A stretch of 64,000 bases of DNA from Reyranellaceae bacterium (GTDB lineage: Bacteria > Pseudomonadota > Alphaproteobacteria > Reyranellales > Reyranellaceae), in assembly GCA_022844045.1 (NCBI GenBank), contig JALHMM010000005.1, positions 62,001-126,000 of the forward strand, read 5' to 3'. Positions 33,031-40,977 of the stretch are shown in pieces. Both the position numbers and the translations under genes were made by a program. The notes under the pieces are model-generated. The model worked only from the letters and a program-made list of their open reading frames with translations. It ran no database searches and was not told the DNA's origin. Numbering within the stretch: the first letter of the stretch is position 1; each line of letters starts with the position of its first letter.

Positions 33031-34818
33031 TCAGCCGCGCAGCGACGCCGTAGCCGTCACGTCGAGCGTCATGTCGGCGCCGATCACCACACCGTAGTCG
33101 CGCTTCGCCGTCTCGACCGAGACCAGCCCATCAAGCACGTCGTCGAGCACCGCCTGCGGATCGCGCTTGAGCGGATCGCCGTAGCCGCCGCCAGCCGGGC
33201 CGTAGCAGACGAAGCGGTTGCCATCGAGCATCGTCATGTGCGGCACCTTCGAGGGTAGCGCGCGCGCTGCGCCCGACGGCGGCACGAGGTCGAGCTTGGC
33301 CGGCCAGCCTTCGCCGCCGCCCTTGAAGCCCCAGGGGCGATAGCGATGGCCCTCGCCTTCGACCGACGCGCCGCCATCGCACAGGAAGGCGAACTCCCGT
33401 ACCGAGCCCAGGCCACCGCGCCACTGTCCCGCGCCGGCGACATCCTCGCGCAACTCGTAGCGCAGCACGCGCAGCGGCAGATGGGTCTCGATGTCTTCGA
33501 TCGGATTGTTGCGGGTGTTGGCGTAGAGCGTATCGACGGCGTCCATGCCGTCCTTGCCGTCGCGTCCGCCATAGGAGCCCTCGAAGATCTCCATGTGCAC
33601 CCAGTGGGTGTCGTTCTTCAGGCCGGAGAAAGCGATGACCTTCAGGTTGCCGATACCGGCCGAGACGCTCGACGGCGCGGCCTGCGCCAGCGCCTTCATC
33701 ACGGTGTCGGCCAGCTGGTTGCCCGGACAGAAGCGCGCGATGGTCGGCGCCGGAAAGGTCGGGTTCGCCAGGCAGCCTTTGGGGGCGATGATGGTGATCG
33801 GCCGGATCAGGCCGTTGTTCACCGGGATGTGGCCATGCACCTCGGTATCGAGCAGCACCGAGCGGATGGTGAGCCAGATCGCGATGTCGGCGGTGCCCTC
33901 CAGCGGCATGTTGATCGGCCGGTCGGGTACCTGCGGCGCCGTGCCGGTGAGGTCGACCACCATCTCGTCGCCGGTCTTGGTGATGGTGACGACGATCGGC
34001 AGCTCCTTCTTGTTGGCGTCGGGACTGTCGAGATAGCCGTCGATCGCCGTCTCGGCGCGATAGACCCCGTCGGGCAGCTTGGCGATCGCCCGGCGCATCA
34101 GCCGCTCGGCGTGGTCCATCAGCGCGGCGCAGGCCTGCTCGTAGAGCTCCAGGCCATAGCGGTTGACCAGCTCGATGAGACGCTCAGCGCCGATGCGCGA
34201 AGCGGCGACCTGCGCTTCCATGTCGCCGACCACGAGGTTCGAGGCGCGGATGTTGTCGCGCACGATCTGCCACACCGCGTCGTTGCGCACGCCCCTGTCG
34301 TAGACCTTGATCGCCTTGAACTGCAGGCCCTCGGCATAGGCGTCGATCGCCTCGACGATGCCGCACGAGCCCGGCGACAACGCGCCGATGTCGAGATGAT
34401 GCGCCGTGGTCGCGGCGAAGCCGATCAGCCGCGCGCCGATGAACACCGGCACCAGGAACGCGACATCGGGACCATGACTGGCGCCCGAATACGCGTCGTT
34501 GTGCATGATCACATCGCCGGGGCGGATCACCTCGCCGCGCTCCGCCAGGATTCGCTGCACGCCTTTCACGTAGCCCGGGATCGGCCCCGATTGCAGCGGC
34601 GTCGATTGCGCCGACTCGGCCAGCCCCCGGCCCTCGGCATCGACCAACGCCGCGCCGAAATCCTCGGACTCGCGGATGATCGAGGAGTAGCTCATGCGCA
34701 TGAGCTTGTAGCCCATCTCGATCGCGATGTTCTCCAGCGCGCCCTGGATCACGCTGACGGTGATCGGATCGATGCGATCGGGCTTGGTGGCCGGTTGGCG
34801 GCGGGTGGCGACACTCAT
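33031..34818 (-). CDS. hyuB: Hydantoinase/oxoprolinase subunit B
   Basis: A 595-residue subunit of the ATP-dependent hydantoinase/5-oxoprolinase/acetone-carboxylase family. With subunit A it opens five-membered cyclic amides or carboxylates ketones. Landmarks are ITVSVIQGALENIAIEMGY at the start, SSIIRESEDFGAAL, DVIMHNDAYSGASHGPDVAF, HHLDIGALSPGSCG, GKDGMDAVDT and the Gly-rich GPAGGGYGDPLKRDP near the end. The ATG at 34818 is followed directly by the family N-terminus. It is the second gene after hyuA, with a 127-base palindrome between them. The specific substrate (hydantoin, oxoproline or N-methylhydantoin) is not resolved. Confidence 0.9.
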   Translation of the reverse strand: MSVATRRQPATKPDRIDPITVSVIQGALENIAIEMGYKLMRMSYSSIIRESEDFGAALVDAEGRGLAESAQSTPLQSGPIPGYVKGVQRILAERGEVIRPGDVIMHNDAYSGASHGPDVAFLVPVFIGARLIGFAATTAHHLDIGALSPGSCGIVEAIDAYAEGLQFKAIKVYDRGVRNDAVWQIVRDNIRASNLVVGDMEAQVAASRIGAERLIELVNRYGLELYEQACAALMDHAERLMRRAIAKLPDGVYRAETAIDGYLDSPDANKKELPIVVTITKTGDEMVVDLTGTAPQVPDRPINMPLEGTADIAIWLTIRSVLLDTEVHGHIPVNNGLIRPITIIAPKGCLANPTFPAPTIARFCPGNQLADTVMKALAQAAPSSVSAGIGNLKVIAFSGLKNDTHWVHMEIFEGSYGGRDGKDGMDAVDTLYANTRNNPIEDIETHLPLRVLRYELREDVAGAGQWRGGLGSVREFAFLCDGGASVEGEGHRYRPWGFKGGGEGWPAKLDLVPPSGAARALPSKVPHMTMLDGNRFVCYGPAGGGYGDPLKRDPQAVLDDVLDGLVSVETAKRDYGVVIGADMTLDVTATASLRG

Positions 34819-34840
34819 GGCGTTGCTCCTTGTTCGCTTC

Positions 34841-34967
34841 CCTTCCCCCGGAGGGGGAAGGTGGCGCGCGCAGCGCGACGGATGGGGGATGTCGAAGACG
34901 AACGCAGGAGTCCGTCTTCGACATCCCCCATCCGCCCTTCGGGCACCTTCCCCCTCCGGGGGAAGGT
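34841..34967. repeat. Large intergenic palindrome, family 1 copy B
   Basis: Same three-hairpin plan as the other copies. CCTTCCCCCGGAGGGGGAAGG stands at the left end and CCTTCCCCCTCCGGGGGAAGG at the right. The long inner arms around GGATGGGGGATGTCGAAGAC and its complement leave a central loop of about 10 bases. It lies inside the hyuA-hyuB transcription unit. Confidence 0.92.
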
Positions 34968-34980
34968 ATGGGGCATGCCG

Positions 34981-37050
34981 CTACGCACGGCGGATGATCA
35001 GGTTGCCGGCCACGTCGGCCTCGACGGTGTGGCGCGGCGGCACGACGGTGGTGGAGTCCATCTGCAGCACGATGGCCGGGCCGTGGATCGGCTGGCCCAC
35101 CGGCAGCTTGTCGCGCAGCAGGAACGCCGTCTCGTGATCCGACAGCTCGCCATCGACGCGGAAGGTGCACAGGCCGGTGCGGATGCGCGCGGCATCCAGC
35201 GAACCGCCCGAGGGCGTCGCCGGCCGCGCGATCTCGGCCGAGCTGGCGGCGCCGATCAGACGGATGTTGACGATCTCGATCGCGCTGTCGGCGAAGTGAT
35301 GGCCGTACTCGCGGCGATGCGCCTCGTGGAAGGCCTCGAAGACCGCCGCCAGCGCTTTCTCATCGAGCGCGCCGTCGGGGAAAGCGACGCGCAGCTCATA
35401 GCCCTGGCCGACATAGCGCAGGTCGCCGCGTCGGCTGAACGTCACACGCGCCAGCTCGACATCATCGGCGGTGAAGCGTGCCTCCAGCTCGCGCGCCATC
35501 GAGCCGAAGCCCTGGTTCAGCCGCGCGAGATCGGGCGCGGTCGAGACCTGGAAGGCGGTGCGGATGGCGTCATAGCGCAGGTCGCTGATCAGCAGCCCCA
35601 CCGCCGACGTGATGCCGGGATGCGGCGGCACGATCACTTCGGGCACACCCAGCATGTCGGCGACCTCGGCACCGTGCAGCGGGCCGGCGCCGCCGAAGGC
35701 CACCAGCGTGAAGTCGCGCGGATCGATGCCCTTCTGCACCGTGCGCGAGCGAATCGCGTTGGCCATGTTGGCGTTGAGCACGGTGATCACGCCCTCGGCC
35801 GCCTCGCGTTCCTCCATGCCGAGCTGGCGCGCCAGCTCGCCGATCACGCGGCGCGCCGCCACCTCGTCGAGCGGCATGCCGCCGCCGAGGAAGTGCCTGG
35901 CGTCGAGCCGGCCGAGCACGACGTTGGCGTCGGTCACCGTCGGCTTCGCGCCGCCGCGTCCATAGGCGGCCGGACCGGGCACCGCGCCGGCCGAGCGCGG
36001 GCCTACCTTGAAAGCGCCGGCGCTGTCGACGAAGGCGATCGAACCGCCGCCCGCGCCGATGGTGTGCACGTCGATCATCGGCACCAGCACCGGGAAACCG
36101 GCGATCCAGGTGTCGCGCGCCGTGGCCTCGCCGAACGTGCCGGCCGAGACGATGCCGATATCGGCCGAGGTGCCGCCAACGTCGAAGGTGATCAAGTTGC
36201 GCCGCTGCGAGAGCGCGCCGGCCCAGTCGCCACCGATCACGCCGGCCGCCGGCCCCGACAGCAGGGTCAGCACCGGCCGCTCCGCCACCATCGACGGCGT
36301 CGCCACACCGCCGTTCGAGGCCATGATGCGCAGGTCGGCGGAGAAGCCCGACGCGAGGATGTCGCCTTCGAGCTTGGAGACGTAGTCGCGCACCTTCGGT
36401 CCGACGAAGGCGTTCATCGCCGTCGTCGTGAAGCGTTCGAACTCGCGGAACTGCGGCGACACCGACGCCGAGGTCGTCGCGAAGCAGCCGGGATATTCCT
36501 CGGCGACGATCTGCCGGGCGCGCTCCTCATGCGCCGGATCGAGATAGGAGAACAGAAAGCAGATGGCGATGGCCTGCACGCCGGCGTCTTTCAGTTCACG
36601 CACGGCCTGGCGCACGCCCGGCTCGTCGAGCGTCTCCAGCACCTCGCCCCGGGGCGGGATCAGCCGTTCGCGTACGGTCTTGCGGTGGCGGCGGCGCACC
36701 AGCGGACGGTCCTGCCAGGGGATGTCCTGCATGATCGAGTAGTGCTGCGGCCGCTGGTGGCGGCCGATATGCAGGATGTCGCGGTAGCCACCCGAGGTGA
36801 TCATGCCGGTGACCGCGCCGTCGTGCTCGAGGATGGCGTTGGTGGCGATGGTCGTGCCGTGGAACACCACGTCGACCGCCTCACGCGTGATGCCATATCT
36901 GTCGCAGAGCGCGACAAGCCCCGACACGACGCCGCGTGAGGGATCGTCCGGCGTTGTCGGTACTTTATGAATCAGCGTGCTGCCGGCCTCGGTGTCGGCG
37001 AACACCAGATCGGTGAACGTGCCACCGACATCGACTCCGATCAGCTTCAT
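34981..37050 (-). CDS. hyuA: Hydantoinase/oxoprolinase subunit A
   Basis: A 689-residue subunit A, ATP-binding partner of HyuB. The actin-like ATPase fold begins with IGVDVGGTFTDLVFADTEAG. VVFHGTTIATNAILEHDGA, MITSGGYRDILHIGRHQRP, SNGGVATPSMVAERPVLTLLSGPAAGV and ITFDVGGTSADIGIV complete the signature, and GAGGGSIAFVD and ALVAFGGAGPLHG follow. It covers the full family length. The ATG at 37050 follows GAGGTGG; 13 more codons upstream are open but unsupported. The short LysR regulator gene lies upstream in the same direction, and the thiazoline-hydrolase pair lies beyond that in the opposite direction. Confidence 0.92.
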   Translation of the reverse strand: MKLIGVDVGGTFTDLVFADTEAGSTLIHKVPTTPDDPSRGVVSGLVALCDRYGITREAVDVVFHGTTIATNAILEHDGAVTGMITSGGYRDILHIGRHQRPQHYSIMQDIPWQDRPLVRRRHRKTVRERLIPPRGEVLETLDEPGVRQAVRELKDAGVQAIAICFLFSYLDPAHEERARQIVAEEYPGCFATTSASVSPQFREFERFTTTAMNAFVGPKVRDYVSKLEGDILASGFSADLRIMASNGGVATPSMVAERPVLTLLSGPAAGVIGGDWAGALSQRRNLITFDVGGTSADIGIVSAGTFGEATARDTWIAGFPVLVPMIDVHTIGAGGGSIAFVDSAGAFKVGPRSAGAVPGPAAYGRGGAKPTVTDANVVLGRLDARHFLGGGMPLDEVAARRVIGELARQLGMEEREAAEGVITVLNANMANAIRSRTVQKGIDPRDFTLVAFGGAGPLHGAEVADMLGVPEVIVPPHPGITSAVGLLISDLRYDAIRTAFQVSTAPDLARLNQGFGSMARELEARFTADDVELARVTFSRRGDLRYVGQGYELRVAFPDGALDEKALAAVFEAFHEAHRREYGHHFADSAIEIVNIRLIGAASSAEIARPATPSGGSLDAARIRTGLCTFRVDGELSDHETAFLLRDKLPVGQPIHGPAIVLQMDSTTVVPPRHTVEADVAGNLIIRRA

Positions 37051-37228
37051 GGCACCACCTCCGGCCTGAGCCGACAGAACGCAAGACACGAGCCAACCAC
37101 GCCGCGCGAAGCATGGGCGACAAACCCGGCGGCGTCACGCTTGGGTTGGGGGCGAGCGACTGCCGATGTGTTGTGCACCCTGCCCAATTCACAATCGGAA
37201 TCACAGGAAGGTGCCGCAGGGTGCGGCG

Positions 37229-37825
37229 CTAGGCGCCCCGCGCCCGATGCAGCGCGCGCACGACGGCCTCGTGCTCGCGGCAGCCCGCCAGGCCGGGCAC
37301 GCTGACCAGGTCGGCGCTCTCACGGCCGCCCTTCGCCGTCGAAATCTCGACGCGCAGGGCGTGAAATCCCGGATAGGTGCCGCCGGCGGGACGCAGCAGC
37401 GCGTCGAGCTTGCCCGCCATCAGCGCCGCGACGTCATCGCTGGCCCTGACGTCGACGAGCGTCCTCGCCTTTGCGGTCGACAGCCAGTCGATCGCCGGGC
37501 CGCCGGCGCTCATCAGCTTGCGCGCGACACCCAATCGCAACCGGCGGCCCTTGAGCGCCGGCGCCACCGTCTCCATGGCTTTGGAGATCGTGTGGAAGGC
37601 CGTGGTGATCGGCGGCACGAGCGCCTCGCCGGCCGGTGTCAGCACCAGCGCACGATGCAAGCGACGGAACAGCGTCACGCCCATCGCCTGCTCGAGCGCC
37701 TTGACCTGCTGGCTCACCGCCCCTGGTGTGACACTGAGTTCGTCGGCGGCGCGCTTGAAGCTGAGATGACGCGCGGCCGCCTCGAAGGCGCGCAGGCCGT
37801 TGAGCGGCGGCAATCGGTGGCTCAT
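37229..37825 (-). CDS. Short LysR-type regulator (GcvA-like), possibly truncated
   Basis: The first 60 residues are a clear LysR winged helix-turn-helix (LNGLRAFEAAARHLSFKRAADELSVTPGAVSQQVKALE, with LFRRLHRALVLTPAGE). The remaining effector-binding part is only about 110 residues, so the protein has 198 residues against the usual ~300; roughly the second ligand-binding half is missing. It may be a shortened but working regulator or a decaying one. No frameshifted remainder is visible downstream before hyuA. The ATG at 37825 is preferred; an earlier in-frame ATG at 37864 would place the start inside the inverted repeat at 37857-37882. Likely controls hyuAB and/or the divergent hydrolase pair. 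Confidence 0.75.
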   Translation of the reverse strand: MSHRLPPLNGLRAFEAAARHLSFKRAADELSVTPGAVSQQVKALEQAMGVTLFRRLHRALVLTPAGEALVPPITTAFHTISKAMETVAPALKGRRLRLGVARKLMSAGGPAIDWLSTAKARTLVDVRASDDVAALMAGKLDALLRPAGGTYPGFHALRVEISTAKGGRESADLVSVPGLAGCREHEAVVRALHRARGA

Positions 37826-37856
37826 GCCGGCACTGTCTTGCAATAGATTTTCTGCG

Positions 37857-37882
37857 TCAACCATCGAGATCAAATCGGTTGA
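37857..37882. promoter_or_regulatory. Candidate LysR operator
   Basis: TCAACC-N14-GGTTGA, an interrupted inverted repeat, lies in the short divergent spacer between the LysR gene and the thiazoline-hydrolase pair. Position and symmetry fit a LysR-type binding site; the spacing is slightly longer than the classical T-N11-A core. Confidence 0.35.
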
Positions 37883-37935
37883 GCCACGCGACACATCGCG
37901 CACATAAGGCGCCGGATCGAAGAAGGAGACATCCG

Positions 37936-38412
37936 ATGACCGCAGAACAAGAGATCCCGATCAGCCATCTGCAGCGGCGCAAGATCGAGGGCCGCGTGCT
38001 GATCCCGTTCATCGAGGCCTGCCGCGAGCGCCTTGGCGACGCGGTCGCCCACGAGCTCGTCGCCGCGACCATCCGGCGCCTCGCCGCGGCGGATGGTGCG
38101 CGTTGGGCCGAGACCTTCGGCACCTCGATCGCCGGCCTGCGCAAGGTCGCAGAAGATGTATGGGCCGGCGGCGGCAGCCTGGCGGTCGACGTGACGGCGG
38201 AGACCGCCGATCGGCTGGAGTTCAACGTCACGCGCTGCCGCTATGCCGAGTTCTACCAGGAGCTCGGCCTGGCCGATCTTGGCGCGCTGATCCATTGCAG
38301 CCGCGACCACGCGATGATCGCCGGCTTCAACGACGGCCTCGAGCTGGAGCGGACGCAGACCCTGATGGGCGGCGCCTCGCACTGCGACTTCCGTTTCCGG
38401 CGCAAGTCATGA
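37936..38412 (+). CDS. L-2-amino-thiazoline-4-carboxylate hydrolase family protein, copy 1
   Basis: A 158-residue protein of the small ATC hydrolase family. Characterised members open the thiazoline ring of 2-amino-thiazoline-4-carboxylate to S-carbamoyl-cysteine on the way to L-cysteine. Conserved parts seen in this and the next gene are an N-terminal helix pair, the middle motif NVTRCRYAEFYQELG, CSRDHAMIAGF, and the C-terminal ERTQTLMGGASHCDFRFR. AAGGAGA precedes the ATG at 37936. Its stop overlaps the start of the paralog by four bases (ATGA), so the two are co-translated. Real substrate unproven. Confidence 0.82.
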   Translation: MTAEQEIPISHLQRRKIEGRVLIPFIEACRERLGDAVAHELVAATIRRLAAADGARWAETFGTSIAGLRKVAEDVWAGGGSLAVDVTAETADRLEFNVTRCRYAEFYQELGLADLGALIHCSRDHAMIAGFNDGLELERTQTLMGGASHCDFRFRRKS

Positions 38413-38876
38413 CCATCTCCATTCTCGAGCAGGCGAAGATCCAGGCGCGGATCCTGGTACCGCTGGTCAAGGCGCTACAGGCCGAACTGGGCGAGGCCCG
38501 CGCCAACGATCTCGTGCGTCGCGCGCTGGGCGACACCTACCGCCGACACGGCGAAGCGTTCCGGCGCACGAAGCCCGAGGCGGATGTCGGCACGATCATG
38601 GCGTCGGCGTTCAAGACGTATGCGCGCGACGGAGCGCTCGACTACGACGTGGTCGAGCACTCGCCAGAAACGTTCGCGATCGACGTGACGGCGTGCCAGT
38701 ACGCGGCGTTCTACAAGGCGCTGGGTGAACCGGAGCTGGGCTTCCTGCTGGTCTGCGTCGCCGACTTCGCCGTGGCCGAGGGCATCGGCGGCGGCATCGC
38801 GCTCGACCGCACGCAGACCATCATGCAGGGCGCCAGCCACTGCGACTTCCGCTATCGCCGTCGGGCCCCAGTCTGA
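38409..38876 (+). CDS. L-2-amino-thiazoline-4-carboxylate hydrolase family protein, copy 2
   Basis: A 155-residue paralog of the previous gene, in an overlapping tandem arrangement. It keeps DVTACQYAAFYKALGEPELG, VCVADFAVAEGIGGG and the C-terminal DRTQTIMQGASHCDFRYR, so the core is intact in both copies. The N-terminal half differs strongly (TYRRHGEAFRRTKPEADVG), suggesting different roles or a two-subunit enzyme. The stop TGA abuts the stop of the convergent NHL gene as TGATCA, leaving no spacer. Confidence 0.82.
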   Translation: MTISILEQAKIQARILVPLVKALQAELGEARANDLVRRALGDTYRRHGEAFRRTKPEADVGTIMASAFKTYARDGALDYDVVEHSPETFAIDVTACQYAAFYKALGEPELGFLLVCVADFAVAEGIGGGIALDRTQTIMQGASHCDFRYRRRAPV

Positions 38877-39722
38877 TCAGTCCAGCCGTTCGAGCTTGGT
38901 GATCTCCTGCGGCGGCAATTCTGCGAGGTAGAGATTGCCTTGCGCGTCGCCGGCGATGCCGTGCGCGCCGTTGATCGCGCCGCGGCAGCGGCCGATCAGC
39001 TTCCCTTCGGGCGATAGCAGGCTGATGCGCGGGATCTGGTCAGTGACGAAGACGTAGTCGCGATCGTCCACCCAGATCTGCATGGGGTGATAGAAATCGC
39101 CCCACGCCGAGAGGAAGTCGCCGGCGCGGTCAAAGACCTGGATGCGGTTGTTCTCGCGATCGCCGACCAACACCCGCTCGAAGCGGTCGACCCAGATGGC
39201 GTGCGGCGTGGTGAAGGCGCCGGACTGATCGCCGTGCCCGCCCCAGGTGCGGATCAGCGTGCCGTCGGCGGCGAAGCGGTGGACACTGGAATTGCCATAG
39301 CCGTCGGCGACGTAGATCTCGCCATCGGCCGCCTCGGCCGCCGCTGTCGGATGATTGAAGGGCGCGTCGAGCGACGGGTCGTGACGTCGGCCGAGCGCCT
39401 GCATGAGCTTGCCGGCGGGATCGAAGCGCAGCACCTGGTGCGCGTCGCGATCGGCCACCAGCATCGTGCCGTTGGCCGCGGCGCTGATGTAGTGCGGTTC
39501 GGCGAGTTGGCCTTCGCCCCATGTTCCGATGAGCCGTCCGTCGCGCTCGAAGACGAGAACCGGCCGGTCGGTCCCGCGCTGCGCGACATGCACGCGGCCG
39601 GCATGATCGACCACGAGGTCGGAGATGAAGCCGAAGCTCTCGCCGTCGGGCAGCCGCGCCCATTTGCGATGGACGGCATAGCGGCGGTCGCCGAGCAGCA
39701 CGACATAGCGTTCGTCCGACAT
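38877..39722 (-). CDS. NHL-repeat beta-propeller protein
   Basis: A 281-residue protein built of NHL/SMP-30-like blades, related in pattern to peptidyl-alpha-hydroxyglycine alpha-amidating lyase domains and 6-bladed propellers. Repeats of the type DGRLIGTWGEGQLAEPHYIS, ADRDAHQVLRFDPAGKLM, VADGYGNSSVHRFAADGTLI and VGDRENNRIQVFDRAGDFLS are evident. There is no signal peptide and no additional domain. ATG at 39722; a second start six codons upstream is open. Function unknown: such propellers serve as lactonases, lyases or binding scaffolds. Convergent with the thiazoline-hydrolase pair. Confidence 0.82.
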   Translation of the reverse strand: MSDERYVVLLGDRRYAVHRKWARLPDGESFGFISDLVVDHAGRVHVAQRGTDRPVLVFERDGRLIGTWGEGQLAEPHYISAAANGTMLVADRDAHQVLRFDPAGKLMQALGRRHDPSLDAPFNHPTAAAEAADGEIYVADGYGNSSVHRFAADGTLIRTWGGHGDQSGAFTTPHAIWVDRFERVLVGDRENNRIQVFDRAGDFLSAWGDFYHPMQIWVDDRDYVFVTDQIPRISLLSPEGKLIGRCRGAINGAHGIAGDAQGNLYLAELPPQEITKLERLD

Positions 39723-39774
39723 GGCGTCAGCACAGCACAACGCCTGTCACAGTCAAATGGAAACGGGCAGCGGC

Positions 39775-40794
39775 CTACTTCCAGCCGACCTTGTCCATGA
39801 TCGCCTGCGCCTTGGCCTGGTTGCGGCCGAGCTCGGCGACGTTGACCTGGTCGCGCTTGAAGTTGCCCAGCGAGGCCAGGCCCTTGTTGTCAACGGGCAC
39901 TTCCGTCACCGGCCACTCGTTGTTGCCGTTGGCGAAGTAGAGCTGCGCGGAGTCGCTGGCGAGATACTCGAGGAACTTCACCGCCGCCTCACGATGCGGC
40001 GCGTTCTTCGCCACGCCGCCACCCGAGACGTTGACGTGCGTGCCGCGGTTGCCCTGGTTGGGGAACACGACGGCGGTCTTGGCCACCACCGCTTTCTCCT
40101 CAGGCTTCTCGGAGTTGATCAGGCGCACGTAGTAGTAGCTGTTGGTGATCGCCACGTCGCACTGGCCGGCGGCCACCGCCTTGATCTGGTCCGTGTCGCC
40201 GCCCTGCGGCGGGCGCGCGAGGTTCTCCTTCACGCCCTTGGCCCAGGCTTCGGCCTTGGCCTCGCCCATGGTGGCGATCATCGAGGACAGCAGCGACAGG
40301 TTATAGATATGGCTGCCGGAGCGGGCGCAAACGCGCCCCTTCCATTCCGGCTTGGCGAGATCCTCGTAGTCCTTGAGCTCGCCCGGCTTGACCTTGTCCT
40401 TGGCGATCACCAGCACGCGCGCGCGCGCCGAGAAACCGAACCACTTGCCCTCAGGGTCGCGCAAATAGGCGGGCACAACCCGGTCCAACGCCGCCGACAT
40501 CACCGGCTGGAGGATGCCGGCCTGCTCTGCCTTCCAGATCCGGCCCATGTCGACCGTGATCATCACATCGGCCGGGCTGTTGGCGCCCTCCTGCCGGATG
40601 CGCTCGATGATCTCGTCTTCCTTGGCGTCGATGCGGTTGATCTTGATGCCGGTCGCCTTGGTGAAGTCGTCGTACAGCTTCTCGTCGGTCTGGTAGTGGC
40701 GGGCCGTGTACAGGTTGATCTCCTGCGCCATCGCGGGCGCGGCGGCCACGCTTGCGAACAGCGCGGCGGCGAAAATCACGGTCCTGGCGGTCAT
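39775..40794 (-). CDS. Fe(3+) ABC transporter substrate-binding protein (FbpA/FutA type)
   Basis: A 339-residue periplasmic ferric-ion-binding protein. The signal peptide (TVIFAAALFASVAAAPAMA-Q) is followed by INLYTARHYQTDEKLYDDF, the family N-terminus. The iron-ligand tyrosine region is NSYYYVRL, and DVMITVDMGRIWKAEQAG and GGGVAKNAPHREAAVKFLEYL are also typical. GGAGAG precedes the ATG at 40794; the longer open frame is rejected. Two Fur-like boxes and a promoter lie directly upstream, so iron-dependent repression is likely. The permease at 28.3 kb is a plausible partner. Confidence 0.9.
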   Translation of the reverse strand: MTARTVIFAAALFASVAAAPAMAQEINLYTARHYQTDEKLYDDFTKATGIKINRIDAKEDEIIERIRQEGANSPADVMITVDMGRIWKAEQAGILQPVMSAALDRVVPAYLRDPEGKWFGFSARARVLVIAKDKVKPGELKDYEDLAKPEWKGRVCARSGSHIYNLSLLSSMIATMGEAKAEAWAKGVKENLARPPQGGDTDQIKAVAAGQCDVAITNSYYYVRLINSEKPEEKAVVAKTAVVFPNQGNRGTHVNVSGGGVAKNAPHREAAVKFLEYLASDSAQLYFANGNNEWPVTEVPVDNKGLASLGNFKRDQVNVAELGRNQAKAQAIMDKVGWK

Positions 40795-40831
40795 CAGCTC
40801 TTCTCTCCAGCGCGGTCGGCGGCGCGCATAC

Positions 40832-40844
40832 GCGACTAAGTCGC
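40832..40844. promoter_or_regulatory. Fur-like box 1 (perfect palindrome GCGACT-A-AGTCGC)
   Basis: A 13-base perfect palindrome in the leader of the iron-binding protein gene, downstream of its putative -10. With flanking bases it reads TTGCGACTTAGTCGCG on the minus strand, close to alphaproteobacterial Fur-type TGCGANT-NATTCGCA sites. Confidence 0.55.
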
Positions 40845-40849
40845 AATAG

Positions 40850-40878
40850 TAGATGACCGATTCTTTGGAGGTGGTCAA
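40850..40878 (-). promoter_or_regulatory. Candidate promoter of the iron-binding protein gene
   Basis: On the minus strand TTGACC (40873-40878) and CATCTA (40850-40855) are 17 bases apart. It is flanked on both sides by Fur-like palindromes, which supports it as the regulated promoter. Confidence 0.45.
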
Positions 40879-40882
40879 GGCA

Positions 40883-40901
40883 AATGCGAACGACTCGCAT
40901 T
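40883..40901. promoter_or_regulatory. Fur-like box 2 (AATGCGA-N5-TCGCATT)
   Basis: A 19-base palindrome with 7-base arms just upstream of the -35 element of the iron-binding protein gene. It fits the TGCGA-N5-TCGCA form of alphaproteobacterial Fur/iron-responsive sites. It could also affect the divergent hydrolase gene, whose start is 77 bases away. Confidence 0.65.
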
Positions 40902-40977
40902 AACGCTAACTTGCCCCCAGCGGCAACAGGGACGTTGTTTCGGTCGGCAAGTGTTGTTACCGCTCATTTTGTACACA

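Noticed and set aside
32941-33060. Small gene starting with a signal-peptide-like segment (VLRLALILLACPTCAAT)
   Set aside because: The frame runs straight into antisense of hyuB with no domain and no ribosome site; at most a decayed remnant.
33346-36939. A 1197-codon open frame on the plus strand across hyuB and hyuA
   Set aside because: It is antisense to two well-supported genes, runs through the palindrome between them, and its translation is the His/Asp/Arg/Gly-rich shadow typical of GC-rich third positions.
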